From NCBI GenBank assembly GCA_017525805.1, contig JAFXSH010000035.1:1-14764 (forward strand): 14,764 nt of DNA, in the 5' to 3' direction. Each line of letters opens with the position of its first letter. Position 1 is the stretch's first letter. The position numbers and the translations under genes were made by a program. Source of the DNA: Clostridia bacterium (GTDB taxonomy: Bacteria > Bacillota_A > Clostridia > Christensenellales > Aristaeellaceae). The notes under the pieces were generated by a model that was given only the letters and a program-made list of their open reading frames with translations, was not told where the DNA came from and did no database searches. Shown here in pieces: positions 7,974-14,498 of the stretch.

Positions 7974-8879
7974 ATGAAAAATTTTTTACGCGCCGTGCGC
8001 CGGGAATACGGCCTGTACCTGATCTTTTTGGTGCCTCTTGTCTGGTACGTAATCTTTATGTATGTGCCCATGTACGGGCTGCAGATCGCCTTCAAGCGCT
8101 ATAACGCCCGGCTGGGCATCCTGGGCAGTCCTTGGGTGGGCATGCAGTACTTTAAGCAGTTCTTTGATTCCTATTATTTCCGGGACCTGCTGGTCAACAC
8201 CCTGGTGCTGAACGTGTTCCAGATGGCGGTGGGTTTTCCGGTGCCCATCCTGCTGGCGCTGATCATCAATGAGATCCGCATCCGTCCGCTGCAGAAGGCC
8301 GTTCAGAACATCACATACATCCCGTACTTCCTGTCCATCGTGGTCATCGTCAGTATGCTCAAGCTCTTTTCCAACACGGAATACGGGCTGTTCAACAAAA
8401 TCGTGACTTTCTTCGGCGGCCAGCCCGTCGATTATTTTGCCAAAGTAGGCGCGTTCCGGCCTTTGTATGTTTTTTCCGGCGTGTGGCAGAACATGGGCTT
8501 CAATTCGGTCATCTATATCGCGGCTTTGAGCGCCATCGATCCGCAGCTGTATGAAGCGGCGTCCATCGACGGAGCCAGCCGGATCCGGAAAATCATTCAT
8601 GTTTCCATTCCCCAGATCGCACCTACGATTGTGATCCTGTTCATCATGCGCATCGGCAGCCTGATGAATGTGGGCTTTGAAAAGGTGCTTTTGATGCAGA
8701 ACAACGTGAACATGGAAGTCAGCGACGTGATTTCCACGTTCATTTACCGGAACGGCATTCAGAAAGGGCAGCTGAGCTACAGCGCGGCGGTGGGCATCTT
8801 CAATTCGCTGATCAATCTGTTCCTGCTGCTCGGCGCGAACCGCCTGACGCGCCGCATCGGCGACACAGGATTATGGTAA
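7974..8879 (+). CDS. Sugar ABC transporter permease, LplB type (second copy)
   Basis: This 301-residue membrane subunit forms the second importer with its neighbours. The first membrane segment is about residues 12-35 (LYLIFLVPLVWYVIFMYVPM), followed by YGLQIAFKRYNARLGILGSPW, almost the same as in the first copy. PVPILLALIINEI and ITYIPYFLSIVVIVSMLKLF repeat the family blocks. The EAA loop is EAASIDGA at 194-201, followed by RKIIHVSIPQIAPT. The protein ends in GLW, like the SLW of the first copy. A GGGGAGGAAAA ribosome site precedes the ATG. The stop TAA (8877-8879) overlaps the AAGGAGG of the next gene, so the two permeases are translationally coupled. Confidence 0.95.
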   Translation: MKNFLRAVRREYGLYLIFLVPLVWYVIFMYVPMYGLQIAFKRYNARLGILGSPWVGMQYFKQFFDSYYFRDLLVNTLVLNVFQMAVGFPVPILLALIINEIRIRPLQKAVQNITYIPYFLSIVVIVSMLKLFSNTEYGLFNKIVTFFGGQPVDYFAKVGAFRPLYVFSGVWQNMGFNSVIYIAALSAIDPQLYEAASIDGASRIRKIIHVSIPQIAPTIVILFIMRIGSLMNVGFEKVLLMQNNVNMEVSDVISTFIYRNGIQKGQLSYSAAVGIFNSLINLFLLLGANRLTRRIGDTGLW

Positions 8880-8889
8880 GGAGGCCGCT

Positions 8890-9795
8890 ATGACAGTCGT
8901 TCACCGTAGCAACCGCATACGCCAGGGCCTGGATGACCGGATCTTTGACGGGGTGGTCACCGTGATCGGCATCCTGATCATGATGATCGTGCTGGTGCCG
9001 CTGATTTTTGTAGTGGCCGCTTCCTTCTCGGATCCCGAGCTGGTGCTGCACGGCAAAGTGCTTTTGGTCCCCAAAGGTTTTACGGTCAAGGCGTACACCA
9101 TGGTGTTTGAGAACCAGGAAATCTGGCAGGGTTACCGGAACACGATCTTTTATACGGTGGCAGGGACCGCCATCAACATCGTGCTGACCGTGATGGCGGC
9201 GTATCCCCTGTCCCGGAAAGAAATGGCGGGCCGCCGGTTCTTTACGCTGGTGATTCTGTTCACCATGTATTTCAACGGAGGCCTGATCCCCACGTATCTA
9301 TTGGTTCGGGACCTGGGCATGTACAACACGGTTTGGGCGATCCTCATTCCCGCGGCGATTTCCACCTATAACCTGATCGTGGCCAAATCGTTCTTTGAAC
9401 AGAGCATTCCCCAGGAGCTGTACGAGTCGGCCAAGCTGGACGGCTGCGGCAATGTCCGCATGCTCTTTTCCATCGTCCTGCCGCTGTCCAAAGCGATCCT
9501 GGCGGTGCTGGTGCTGTATTACGGCGTGGCGCATTGGAATGCCTATTTCAACGCGTTGATTTATCTCAGGGACACCACGAAGCATCCGCTGCAGGTGATC
9601 CTGCGGAATATCCTTCTCTTGGGGCAGACGGAACAGATGGGCTCCAACGATGTGGGGATGGGCGAAAAGATCAAAATGGTGGAAGCCATCAAGTATTCCG
9701 TCATCGTGGTCTCCAGCGTTCCGATCCTGCTGCTCTACCCCTTGGCGCAGCGCTATTTTGTCAGCGGCGTGATGATCGGCGCCGTGAAGGGATAA
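8890..9795 (+). CDS. Carbohydrate ABC transporter permease, YtcP type (second copy)
   Basis: This 301-residue partner permease of the second importer has AAGGAGG at 8878-8884, 5 nt before its ATG. The first membrane segment is about 22-45, followed by SFSDPELVLHGKV, AYPLSRKE and the block GGLIPTYLLVRDLGMYNT, which closely matches the first copy. The EAA loop is ESAKLDGC at 179-186, with Ser in place of the first Ala, a tolerated variation. The C-terminus FVSGVMIGAVKG is the family ending. No nucleotide-binding subunit follows, so a shared MsmX-like ATPase elsewhere is likely. No strong terminator is visible between this stop and the convergent sulfatase gene. Confidence 0.95.
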   Translation: MTVVHRSNRIRQGLDDRIFDGVVTVIGILIMMIVLVPLIFVVAASFSDPELVLHGKVLLVPKGFTVKAYTMVFENQEIWQGYRNTIFYTVAGTAINIVLTVMAAYPLSRKEMAGRRFFTLVILFTMYFNGGLIPTYLLVRDLGMYNTVWAILIPAAISTYNLIVAKSFFEQSIPQELYESAKLDGCGNVRMLFSIVLPLSKAILAVLVLYYGVAHWNAYFNALIYLRDTTKHPLQVILRNILLLGQTEQMGSNDVGMGEKIKMVEAIKYSVIVVSSVPILLLYPLAQRYFVSGVMIGAVKG

Positions 9796-9845
9796 GGGAA
9801 ACCGCCTTTTCTCCCGACGGTCCTCATTTGATCCTCCGCGTTTTA

Positions 9846-9906
9846 AGGTCAGGCATTGATAATTCCCGGCGAACTGTTCTTTCCACGTGCGTTCGATGCC
9901 TTCGCG
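9846..9906 (-). other. In-frame continuation beyond the amber stop of the sulfatase gene
   Basis: On the minus strand the frame stays open after the TAG at 9909-9907 and reads REGIERTWKEQFAGNYQ and on, with coding-like codon use. Many sulfatases of this type end with a Trp- and charge-rich helix, so this could be a lost C-terminal tail, with TAG arising from TGG or CAG by one change. Against this, no in-frame stop follows before the frame enters the antisense of the neighbouring permease. It is marked as a possible relic only. The remaining 50 nt of the gap (9796-9845) shows nothing convincing. Confidence 0.35.
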
Positions 9907-11178
9907 CTACTGGAGCGCGGCGCGGCGCATTTGTTCGGCGCGTTCGGGCTGTTCCTCCGCCAGATTGTGCCTCTCGCCGGGGTCTGTGCGCAGGTCGGAA
10001 AGGAAGAGGGGCGCCCGGGGTTCCTCGCCTTCCACCAGTCGGCCGTTCAGCACCAGCTTATAATCGCCCTGGCGTATAGCCGTTTGCCCTTCCATCTCCC
10101 AATAAAGCGCTTCATGGGTCTTTTCCTCTCCGCCCAGCAGCATGTCCAGCATGCTTTCGCCGTCCAGGACATAGGAGGTGGGATCGCCGCCGCAGGCTTC
10201 CAGCACCGTGGGAAACACGTCCATGGCCGCGTGCGGGGTATCAATGACCCGGCCGCCGGGGATATGACCGGGCCAGCAGGCGATGGCTGGAACGCGGATG
10301 CCGCCCTCGAACAAGCTGTACTTATGGCCCGTAAAAATGCCGGACGTACCGCCATAGTAGGGATCTTCCGTGCCGTCCAGCCAATTGCGGGTCTCCCGGG
10401 AGGGGCCGTGATCGCTCTGGAAATAGATCAGGGTGTTTTCAATCAGGCCCTGTCGTTCGAGCTCCGCGCGGATCTCGCCCACGCCGTCGTCCACCGCGCT
10501 GATCATGGCGGCCATGATCCTGCGGTCCCAGGGCAGGCAGGCGAACCGGTCCAGGTATTTTTGCGGCGCGTGCATGGGATAGTGGGGCGCGTTGTAGGCC
10601 AGGTACAAAAGGAACGGCTCGTCCCTGTGCCGCCGGATGAATTCTATGCCCTTTCGGGTGATGCGCTCCGTCAGGTATTCGCCGTTGGCGTATACTTCCT
10701 CTTCGTTGTGCCACAGATCGTGGGTGGGATCGGTGCGGCCGTCGGCCATCCCCCAGTAAAAGATATGGGAATAATAGTCCACGCACCCGGCCAAAAAGCC
10801 GTCGAAGCTTTCAAAGCCGTTGCTGCCCGGACGGCATTCGGGCTTTAAGCCAAGGTGCCATTTTCCGGACAGCCCCGTGCGGTATCCAAGTTTGCCAAGC
10901 GCCGTAGCGGTGGTGGGCACAGCCGGCGTCAGTCCGGCGGCCCGTCGGTGGCCCACCAGGATGGCGCGCACCCCGGCATTGCCGGGATAGCGCCCCGTGA
11001 GCAGGGACGCCCGGGAAGGGCTGCAAACCGGAGAATTGGCATACATGCAGGAAAAACGCGCGCCTTCCCGGGCCAGGGCATCCAGGTGGGGGGTGCGAAA
11101 ATCCGCCGCCCCCATACAGCTCAAATCCCCGTAGCCTTGATCGTCGGTCATGATGAGGACGATATTCGGTTTGTTCAT
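9907..11178 (-). CDS. Sulfatase, arylsulfatase A-like, cysteine type (proximal to permease genes)
   Basis: This 423-residue type I sulfatase hydrolyses sulfate esters using a formylglycine made from the cysteine of its signature. The N-terminus NIVLIMTDDQGYGD supplies the metal ligands D12 and D13. The signature CSPSRASLLTGR has C52. GKWHLG (K106), SDHG (D256, H257) and GHKYSLFEGGIRVP (K286) are the other active-site blocks. There is no signal peptide, so it should act in the cytoplasm. The start has a GGAAAGGAT-type site, and the gene lies 66 nt downstream of another sulfatase on the same strand, so they form an operon. The protein is rather short for the family and ends at an amber codon followed by protein-like sequence. 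In an anaerobe the cysteine would be matured by an anSME radical-SAM enzyme; none is in the window. The substrate is unknown. Confidence 0.93.
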   Translation of the reverse strand: MNKPNIVLIMTDDQGYGDLSCMGAADFRTPHLDALAREGARFSCMYANSPVCSPSRASLLTGRYPGNAGVRAILVGHRRAAGLTPAVPTTATALGKLGYRTGLSGKWHLGLKPECRPGSNGFESFDGFLAGCVDYYSHIFYWGMADGRTDPTHDLWHNEEEVYANGEYLTERITRKGIEFIRRHRDEPFLLYLAYNAPHYPMHAPQKYLDRFACLPWDRRIMAAMISAVDDGVGEIRAELERQGLIENTLIYFQSDHGPSRETRNWLDGTEDPYYGGTSGIFTGHKYSLFEGGIRVPAIACWPGHIPGGRVIDTPHAAMDVFPTVLEACGGDPTSYVLDGESMLDMLLGGEEKTHEALYWEMEGQTAIRQGDYKLVLNGRLVEGEEPRAPLFLSDLRTDPGERHNLAEEQPERAEQMRRAALQ

Positions 11179-11244
11179 TGCGTATCCTTTCCCGACGCAG
11201 GTCCGTGCGCCGCTGAGCTTCCAATGGAGCGTCTGTAATTCGTT

Positions 11245-12663
11245 CTATCCTTCCGCATGCTGCGTAGCGGTTCTCAGAATGATGCGGTCGCGCACCCAGT
11301 GCTCTTTATAATAGGAGTTGTTTTCAAACGTATCATGGATGCGGTCCATCATTGTCCACATCTGATCTTTCAATTCTTCGCGCAAAGGCTGATATTCCGG
11401 TTCATGCGCCAAATTCCGCATTTGCAGCGGGTCCGTCCGGTTGTCAAAGAGCATTTCCTGCCCGTCGGCCTTATAAACAGCGTATGTATATCTGCGGTTG
11501 CGGTACCCGCGCCATTCATTGCCATCCCCCCACGCGGCGGTAGGACCGCAGCACATCATGAGACACCCGCTGTCTTCCGCTTCCTGATCCGCAAGCAGGT
11601 ATTTCCCAATGCTGCGTCCTTCGCAGGTTTCCGGAATGGGCAGGCCCAGCAGATCCAGCAGCGTGGGCATGATATCCACGGTATTCAGGCATGTGCCGTT
11701 TTCCTTGCCCTGCGGGATCCGGTTCTTGTACCGGATCATAAAGGGAACTCTCACGGCTTCGTCATAGAAGATATTTTTCGCGCGCCGGCCGTGGGCCCCG
11801 AAGCATTCGCCGTGATCGGAGGTAAACACGATGATGCTGTTTTCGTCCAGCCGGAGGTCCCGGATCGCTTTCATCAGCCGCCCGATGTTGTCGTCCAGAT
11901 TGCATACCATGGCATAGTAGCAGCGCATCCATTCCGGAAGCAATTCTCTCTCGCCAGGCTTAAAAGAAGCCCAGGCGTCCGCGTGCTGATCGTTGTCTGG
12001 CAGATAGTTTTCGGGCAATTCAAACGTCATATCTTTCACGCGCTCAAAGCAGTCCTCAGGCACGTTCCACTTTTCCCACGGATCGTGGGGCGTGCCCACA
12101 GACAGGAACAGGGAAAAAGGCTTGTTTTGGGCCGAAAGACGCTCCAGCTGGCGGATCGTCATGTCAAACTGGCAGTCGGGCTCATAACCGTCGTAATAGA
12201 TCTTTTCCGGGCTGTCCAGATGGTAATAGGCTTTGGGTGAATAGTATTCATGGTGGAAATTGTAAGCGGCAAAAAAGCCGTCAAACCCCAAACGGTCCGG
12301 CCCTTTGGGAATGAAGGAATTCTTGGGATCGTAATGGTTCCCCAACTCATTGGCGTACATGTGCCATTTCCCAATGTACGCATTTTCGTACCCCGCATCA
12401 TTGAGGACGTGGGCGAGGCAGCGGTGATCGGGATTGAGGCGGATCTCGTTGATCACCATCCCGGTGCTGGTCGTATATTTGCCGGTAAACAGACTGGCGC
12501 GGTAAGGCGCGCAGACAGGCGAACCGGAAACGGCGTTGCTCAGATCCAGGCTCCCCCTGCAAAACTGATCTATATGGGGCGTCAGGCGATGCTTTTCCCC
12601 GTGGCATCCCAGCGCCGACCAGCGCAATTGATCCGCAAAAACATAGATGAGATTGGGTTTCAT
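11245..12663 (-). CDS. Sulfatase, cysteine type (first gene of minus-strand operon)
   Basis: This 472-residue sulfatase shares the alkaline-phosphatase-like fold. PNLIYVFADQLR gives the metal ligand D11, with Gln where many arylsulfatases have a second Asp, as in choline-sulfatase-like members. The signature is CAPYRASLFTGK with C51. GKWH (K99), TPHDPW (about 191-196), TSDHGE (D283, H284) and RRAKNIFYDEAVRVP (K296) complete the active site. No signal peptide is present, so it is cytoplasmic. Three ATGs sit close together; the one at 12663 is preferred because AGGAGG (complement of 12673-12678) is 9 nt upstream, whereas the ATG at 12672 abuts it. It is divergent from the third sulfatase, with a shared regulatory region between them. 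The substrate cannot be read from the sequence. Confidence 0.94.
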   Translation of the reverse strand: MKPNLIYVFADQLRWSALGCHGEKHRLTPHIDQFCRGSLDLSNAVSGSPVCAPYRASLFTGKYTTSTGMVINEIRLNPDHRCLAHVLNDAGYENAYIGKWHMYANELGNHYDPKNSFIPKGPDRLGFDGFFAAYNFHHEYYSPKAYYHLDSPEKIYYDGYEPDCQFDMTIRQLERLSAQNKPFSLFLSVGTPHDPWEKWNVPEDCFERVKDMTFELPENYLPDNDQHADAWASFKPGERELLPEWMRCYYAMVCNLDDNIGRLMKAIRDLRLDENSIIVFTSDHGECFGAHGRRAKNIFYDEAVRVPFMIRYKNRIPQGKENGTCLNTVDIMPTLLDLLGLPIPETCEGRSIGKYLLADQEAEDSGCLMMCCGPTAAWGDGNEWRGYRNRRYTYAVYKADGQEMLFDNRTDPLQMRNLAHEPEYQPLREELKDQMWTMMDRIHDTFENNSYYKEHWVRDRIILRTATQHAEG

Positions 12664-12725
12664 ATCCATCATCCTCCTATTTGATCAACGTACATTGCCG
12701 TGGATTTCGGAACGCGGTCCGTCTC

Positions 12726-12755
12726 TTGACATAAAAGGGGGCACTGTGGTATACT
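12726..12755 (+). promoter_or_regulatory. Strong sigma-A-type promoter for the third sulfatase
   Basis: TTGACA at 12726-12731 is a perfect -35. An 18-bp spacer leads to TATACT at 12750-12755, preceded by TGG (12747-12749), which makes an extended -10. Start of transcription is expected near 12762, giving a leader of about 80 nt before the sulfatase start. This is the clearest promoter in the window. Confidence 0.75.
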
Positions 12756-12762
12756 GACGATG

Positions 12763-12774
12763 TACACACGTGTA
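12763..12774. promoter_or_regulatory. Inverted repeat between the two divergent-gene promoters
   Basis: TACAC-AC-GTGTA pairs 12763-12767 with 12770-12774. It contains the perfect 8-bp palindrome ACACGTGT at 12766-12773. It lies at the expected start sites of both facing promoters, so one bound protein could block both. The repeat is seen directly; operator function is inferred. Confidence 0.4.
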
Positions 12775-12804
12775 ATTATATCATGAATCATATGTAGGTT
12801 GCAA
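12775..12804 (-). promoter_or_regulatory. Putative promoter for the minus-strand sulfatase operon
   Basis: On the minus strand a perfect TATAAT (complement of 12775-12780) is preceded, with an 18-bp spacer, by TTGCAA (complement of 12799-12804, 4 of 6 to consensus). The expected start is near 12768, giving a leader of about 105 nt. It faces the plus-strand promoter, with the two predicted starts about 6 bp apart. Confidence 0.5.
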
Positions 12805-12843
12805 TACCCCATTCTCCGATCGCGTCAGGAAAGGATGAGTGAA

Positions 12844-14373
12844 ATGAAACAGCCCAATATCCTGATCGTCATGACAGATCAGCAGCAGGATAACCTACGG
12901 AAAAGTCGGGGCTATCCGCTGGACACCATGCCGTTCCTGGACAGCTTTGCCCGGGAAGGCGCGGACTGTACACGCGCGTATACGCCCAATCCCACTTGCA
13001 TGCCGGCGCGTGTGAGCTTGTTCACCGGACGGTACCCGTCCTGCCATCACGTGCGCACAAACCACAACGCGGCGGACGCGTACTACACGGAGGACCTGCT
13101 GGACGTGCTGAAGCGCGCGGGATACCGGACGGCGCTGTGCGGCAAGAACCATTCCCATCGCAAGCCCTCGGACTTTGATTTCCACGAGACCAACGGACAT
13201 CTGGGGTATGAAGGGGAGGAAAACCCGGAGGAAGCGCAGAAGCAGTTTGCGGATTTCCTCTGCGCCACGCGCCATATGGAAACCCACCAGCCCTCCCCGG
13301 GGGGCCTGGAGGTGCAGCATCCCTACCGCAACGTGTCCAGCTTCCTGAAATTCATCGATTCCGGCCCGAAAGACCAGTCCTTCTTCGCCTGGGTATCGTT
13401 TGCGGAGCCACATAACCCCAACCAGGTGCCTTCGCCGTATTTCGACATGTTCCCCCCGGAAAGCCTGCCGCCGGTGCACGTGGACAAAGAATGCCTGCCG
13501 GAAAAGGGTCCGCGGTACGAATGGCTGCGGCAGGTGTGGGAGCGAGTTTTGGGAGATGATATCCAGCGGCGCATCCTGCGCGCCCGGTCCAATTATCTCG
13601 GCATGCTCCGGTTGATCGACGATCAGTTCCGCCGACTGATCGAAGGGCTGGAAGCCCGCGGCCTTCGGGAGGATACCTGGGTCGTTTTCCTGTCCGACCA
13701 TGGGGATTATGTGGGCGAATACGGCCTTTTGCGCAAGGGCGCGGAGCTTCCCGAAGTGCTGGCGCGGATCCCCATGGCGATCCAGGGGCCCGGCGTCCTG
13801 AAAGGGCAGACGGTGGAGGGCTGCGTGAACATTATCGACCTGTTCCCCACTATCTGCGATATCATAGGTGTTCCCGCGCCCTTCGGCGTTCAGGGCAGGA
13901 GCCTGCTGCCCCTGCTCCAGGGGAAGCCAGTCCCCGAAGGCGAATTTGACGTAGGCTATTCGGAAAACGGGTTTTCCGGCCTGTACTGGAACGACAGGGA
14001 CGGCCTCACCCTATGGGACGAAGGCGCGTGCGATAAAGACCTTTCACGCTTTGACTGCCTAAATACCTGGACGCAGTGCGGGCAGACGCGGATGGTGCGC
14101 AAAGGGGACTGGAAACTGATCGGCGACATGATGGGGTCGGTTTGGCTGTATCATCTGCCGGACGATCCTTATGAACTGCATAATCTGGCGGACGATCCCG
14201 CCTGCCAGGCGAAAAAAGCCGAAATGCTCACGGAGCTCGCTTCCGCCATGATGAAAGCCTGCGACCCCCTGCCCGCCCCGCGCCGCCGGTACCGCGTCAA
14301 GGTCCATCCCAAGGGCTACTGGAAGGACGGCGCGTATGTGAGCGCTGATCCGGGCGTCCGGCAGGCGCCATGA
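12844..14373 (+). CDS. Sulfatase, cysteine type (divergent gene)
   Basis: This 509-residue sulfatase has the metal ligand D12 in NILIVMTDQQ and the signature CMPARVSLFTGR with C52. CGKNHSH (K101) stands where GKWH is usual. AEPHNP (about 187-192), LSDHGD (D285, H286) and LLRKGAELPEVLARIP (K298) fill the other active-site positions. No signal peptide is present, so it acts in the cytoplasm like the other two. AAGGA at 12831-12835, 8 nt upstream, favours the ATG at 12844; an in-frame ATG at 12835 is an alternative that adds three residues. The DHGDYVGEYGLLRKG block and Gln-rich start suggest a subfamily different from the two minus-strand sulfatases. Together the three probably remove sulfate groups in different positions on one class of glycan; that is inference. 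Confidence 0.94.
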   Translation: MKQPNILIVMTDQQQDNLRKSRGYPLDTMPFLDSFAREGADCTRAYTPNPTCMPARVSLFTGRYPSCHHVRTNHNAADAYYTEDLLDVLKRAGYRTALCGKNHSHRKPSDFDFHETNGHLGYEGEENPEEAQKQFADFLCATRHMETHQPSPGGLEVQHPYRNVSSFLKFIDSGPKDQSFFAWVSFAEPHNPNQVPSPYFDMFPPESLPPVHVDKECLPEKGPRYEWLRQVWERVLGDDIQRRILRARSNYLGMLRLIDDQFRRLIEGLEARGLREDTWVVFLSDHGDYVGEYGLLRKGAELPEVLARIPMAIQGPGVLKGQTVEGCVNIIDLFPTICDIIGVPAPFGVQGRSLLPLLQGKPVPEGEFDVGYSENGFSGLYWNDRDGLTLWDEGACDKDLSRFDCLNTWTQCGQTRMVRKGDWKLIGDMMGSVWLYHLPDDPYELHNLADDPACQAKKAEMLTELASAMMKACDPLPAPRRRYRVKVHPKGYWKDGAYVSADPGVRQAP

Positions 14374-14389
14374 ACAGGGCGCTAAAGAA

Positions 14390-14422
14390 GCGGCCAGCCG
14401 GACAAACAATCCGGCTGGCCGC
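14390..14422. terminator. Perfect 13-bp hairpin, probable (bidirectional) terminator
   Basis: GCGGCCAGCCGGA (14390-14402) pairs perfectly with TCCGGCTGGCCGC (14410-14422) around a 7-nt loop, 16 nt after the sulfatase stop. On the plus strand no U-run follows. On the minus strand the stem is followed by TTCTTTA, so it looks built to end a minus-strand transcript, namely that of the lost permease whose tail lies just beside it. Confidence 0.7.
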
Positions 14423-14439
14423 GATGGCAAAATCCGTGA

Positions 14440-14478
14440 TCATTCTTTGACCGATCCCATCATCACGCCCTTCATAAA
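14440..14478 (-). pseudogene. Orphan C-terminal tail of a YtcP-type permease
   Basis: Read on the minus strand, this encodes FMKGVMMGSVKE and a TGA stop. The two intact YtcP-type permeases of the window end FVKGVMVGAIKG and FVSGVMIGAVKG. The match, the stop at the same place and the terminator-like hairpin directly after it indicate the 3' end of a third permease gene. The rest of the gene is absent: upstream lies the ribosome binding site and start of an unrelated gene on the other strand. This is a rearrangement relic, or less likely an assembly join. Confidence 0.7.
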
Positions 14479-14498
14479 ACAATCAAAGGAGGTTCTTT

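Noticed and set aside
9753..9827. 24-codon minus-strand frame with a GGAGG five nt before its ATG (9827)
   Set aside because: It is mostly antisense to the end of the permease gene and its product resembles nothing known; the ribosome-like site is probably chance.
9856..10848. 330-codon plus-strand frame opposite the first minus-strand sulfatase
   Set aside because: The sulfatase frame carries all catalytic motifs; the plus frame has none.
11257..12240. 327-codon plus-strand frame opposite the second minus-strand sulfatase
   Set aside because: Same reason: it is the complement of a motif-complete sulfatase gene.
12681..12688. TTGATCAA palindrome upstream of the second sulfatase start
   Set aside because: An 8-bp palindrome alone, without a second copy or promoter overlap, is expected by chance.
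12799..12843. TTG start extending the third sulfatase by 15 residues
   Set aside because: The extension has no family similarity, overlaps promoter elements and lacks a ribosome site.
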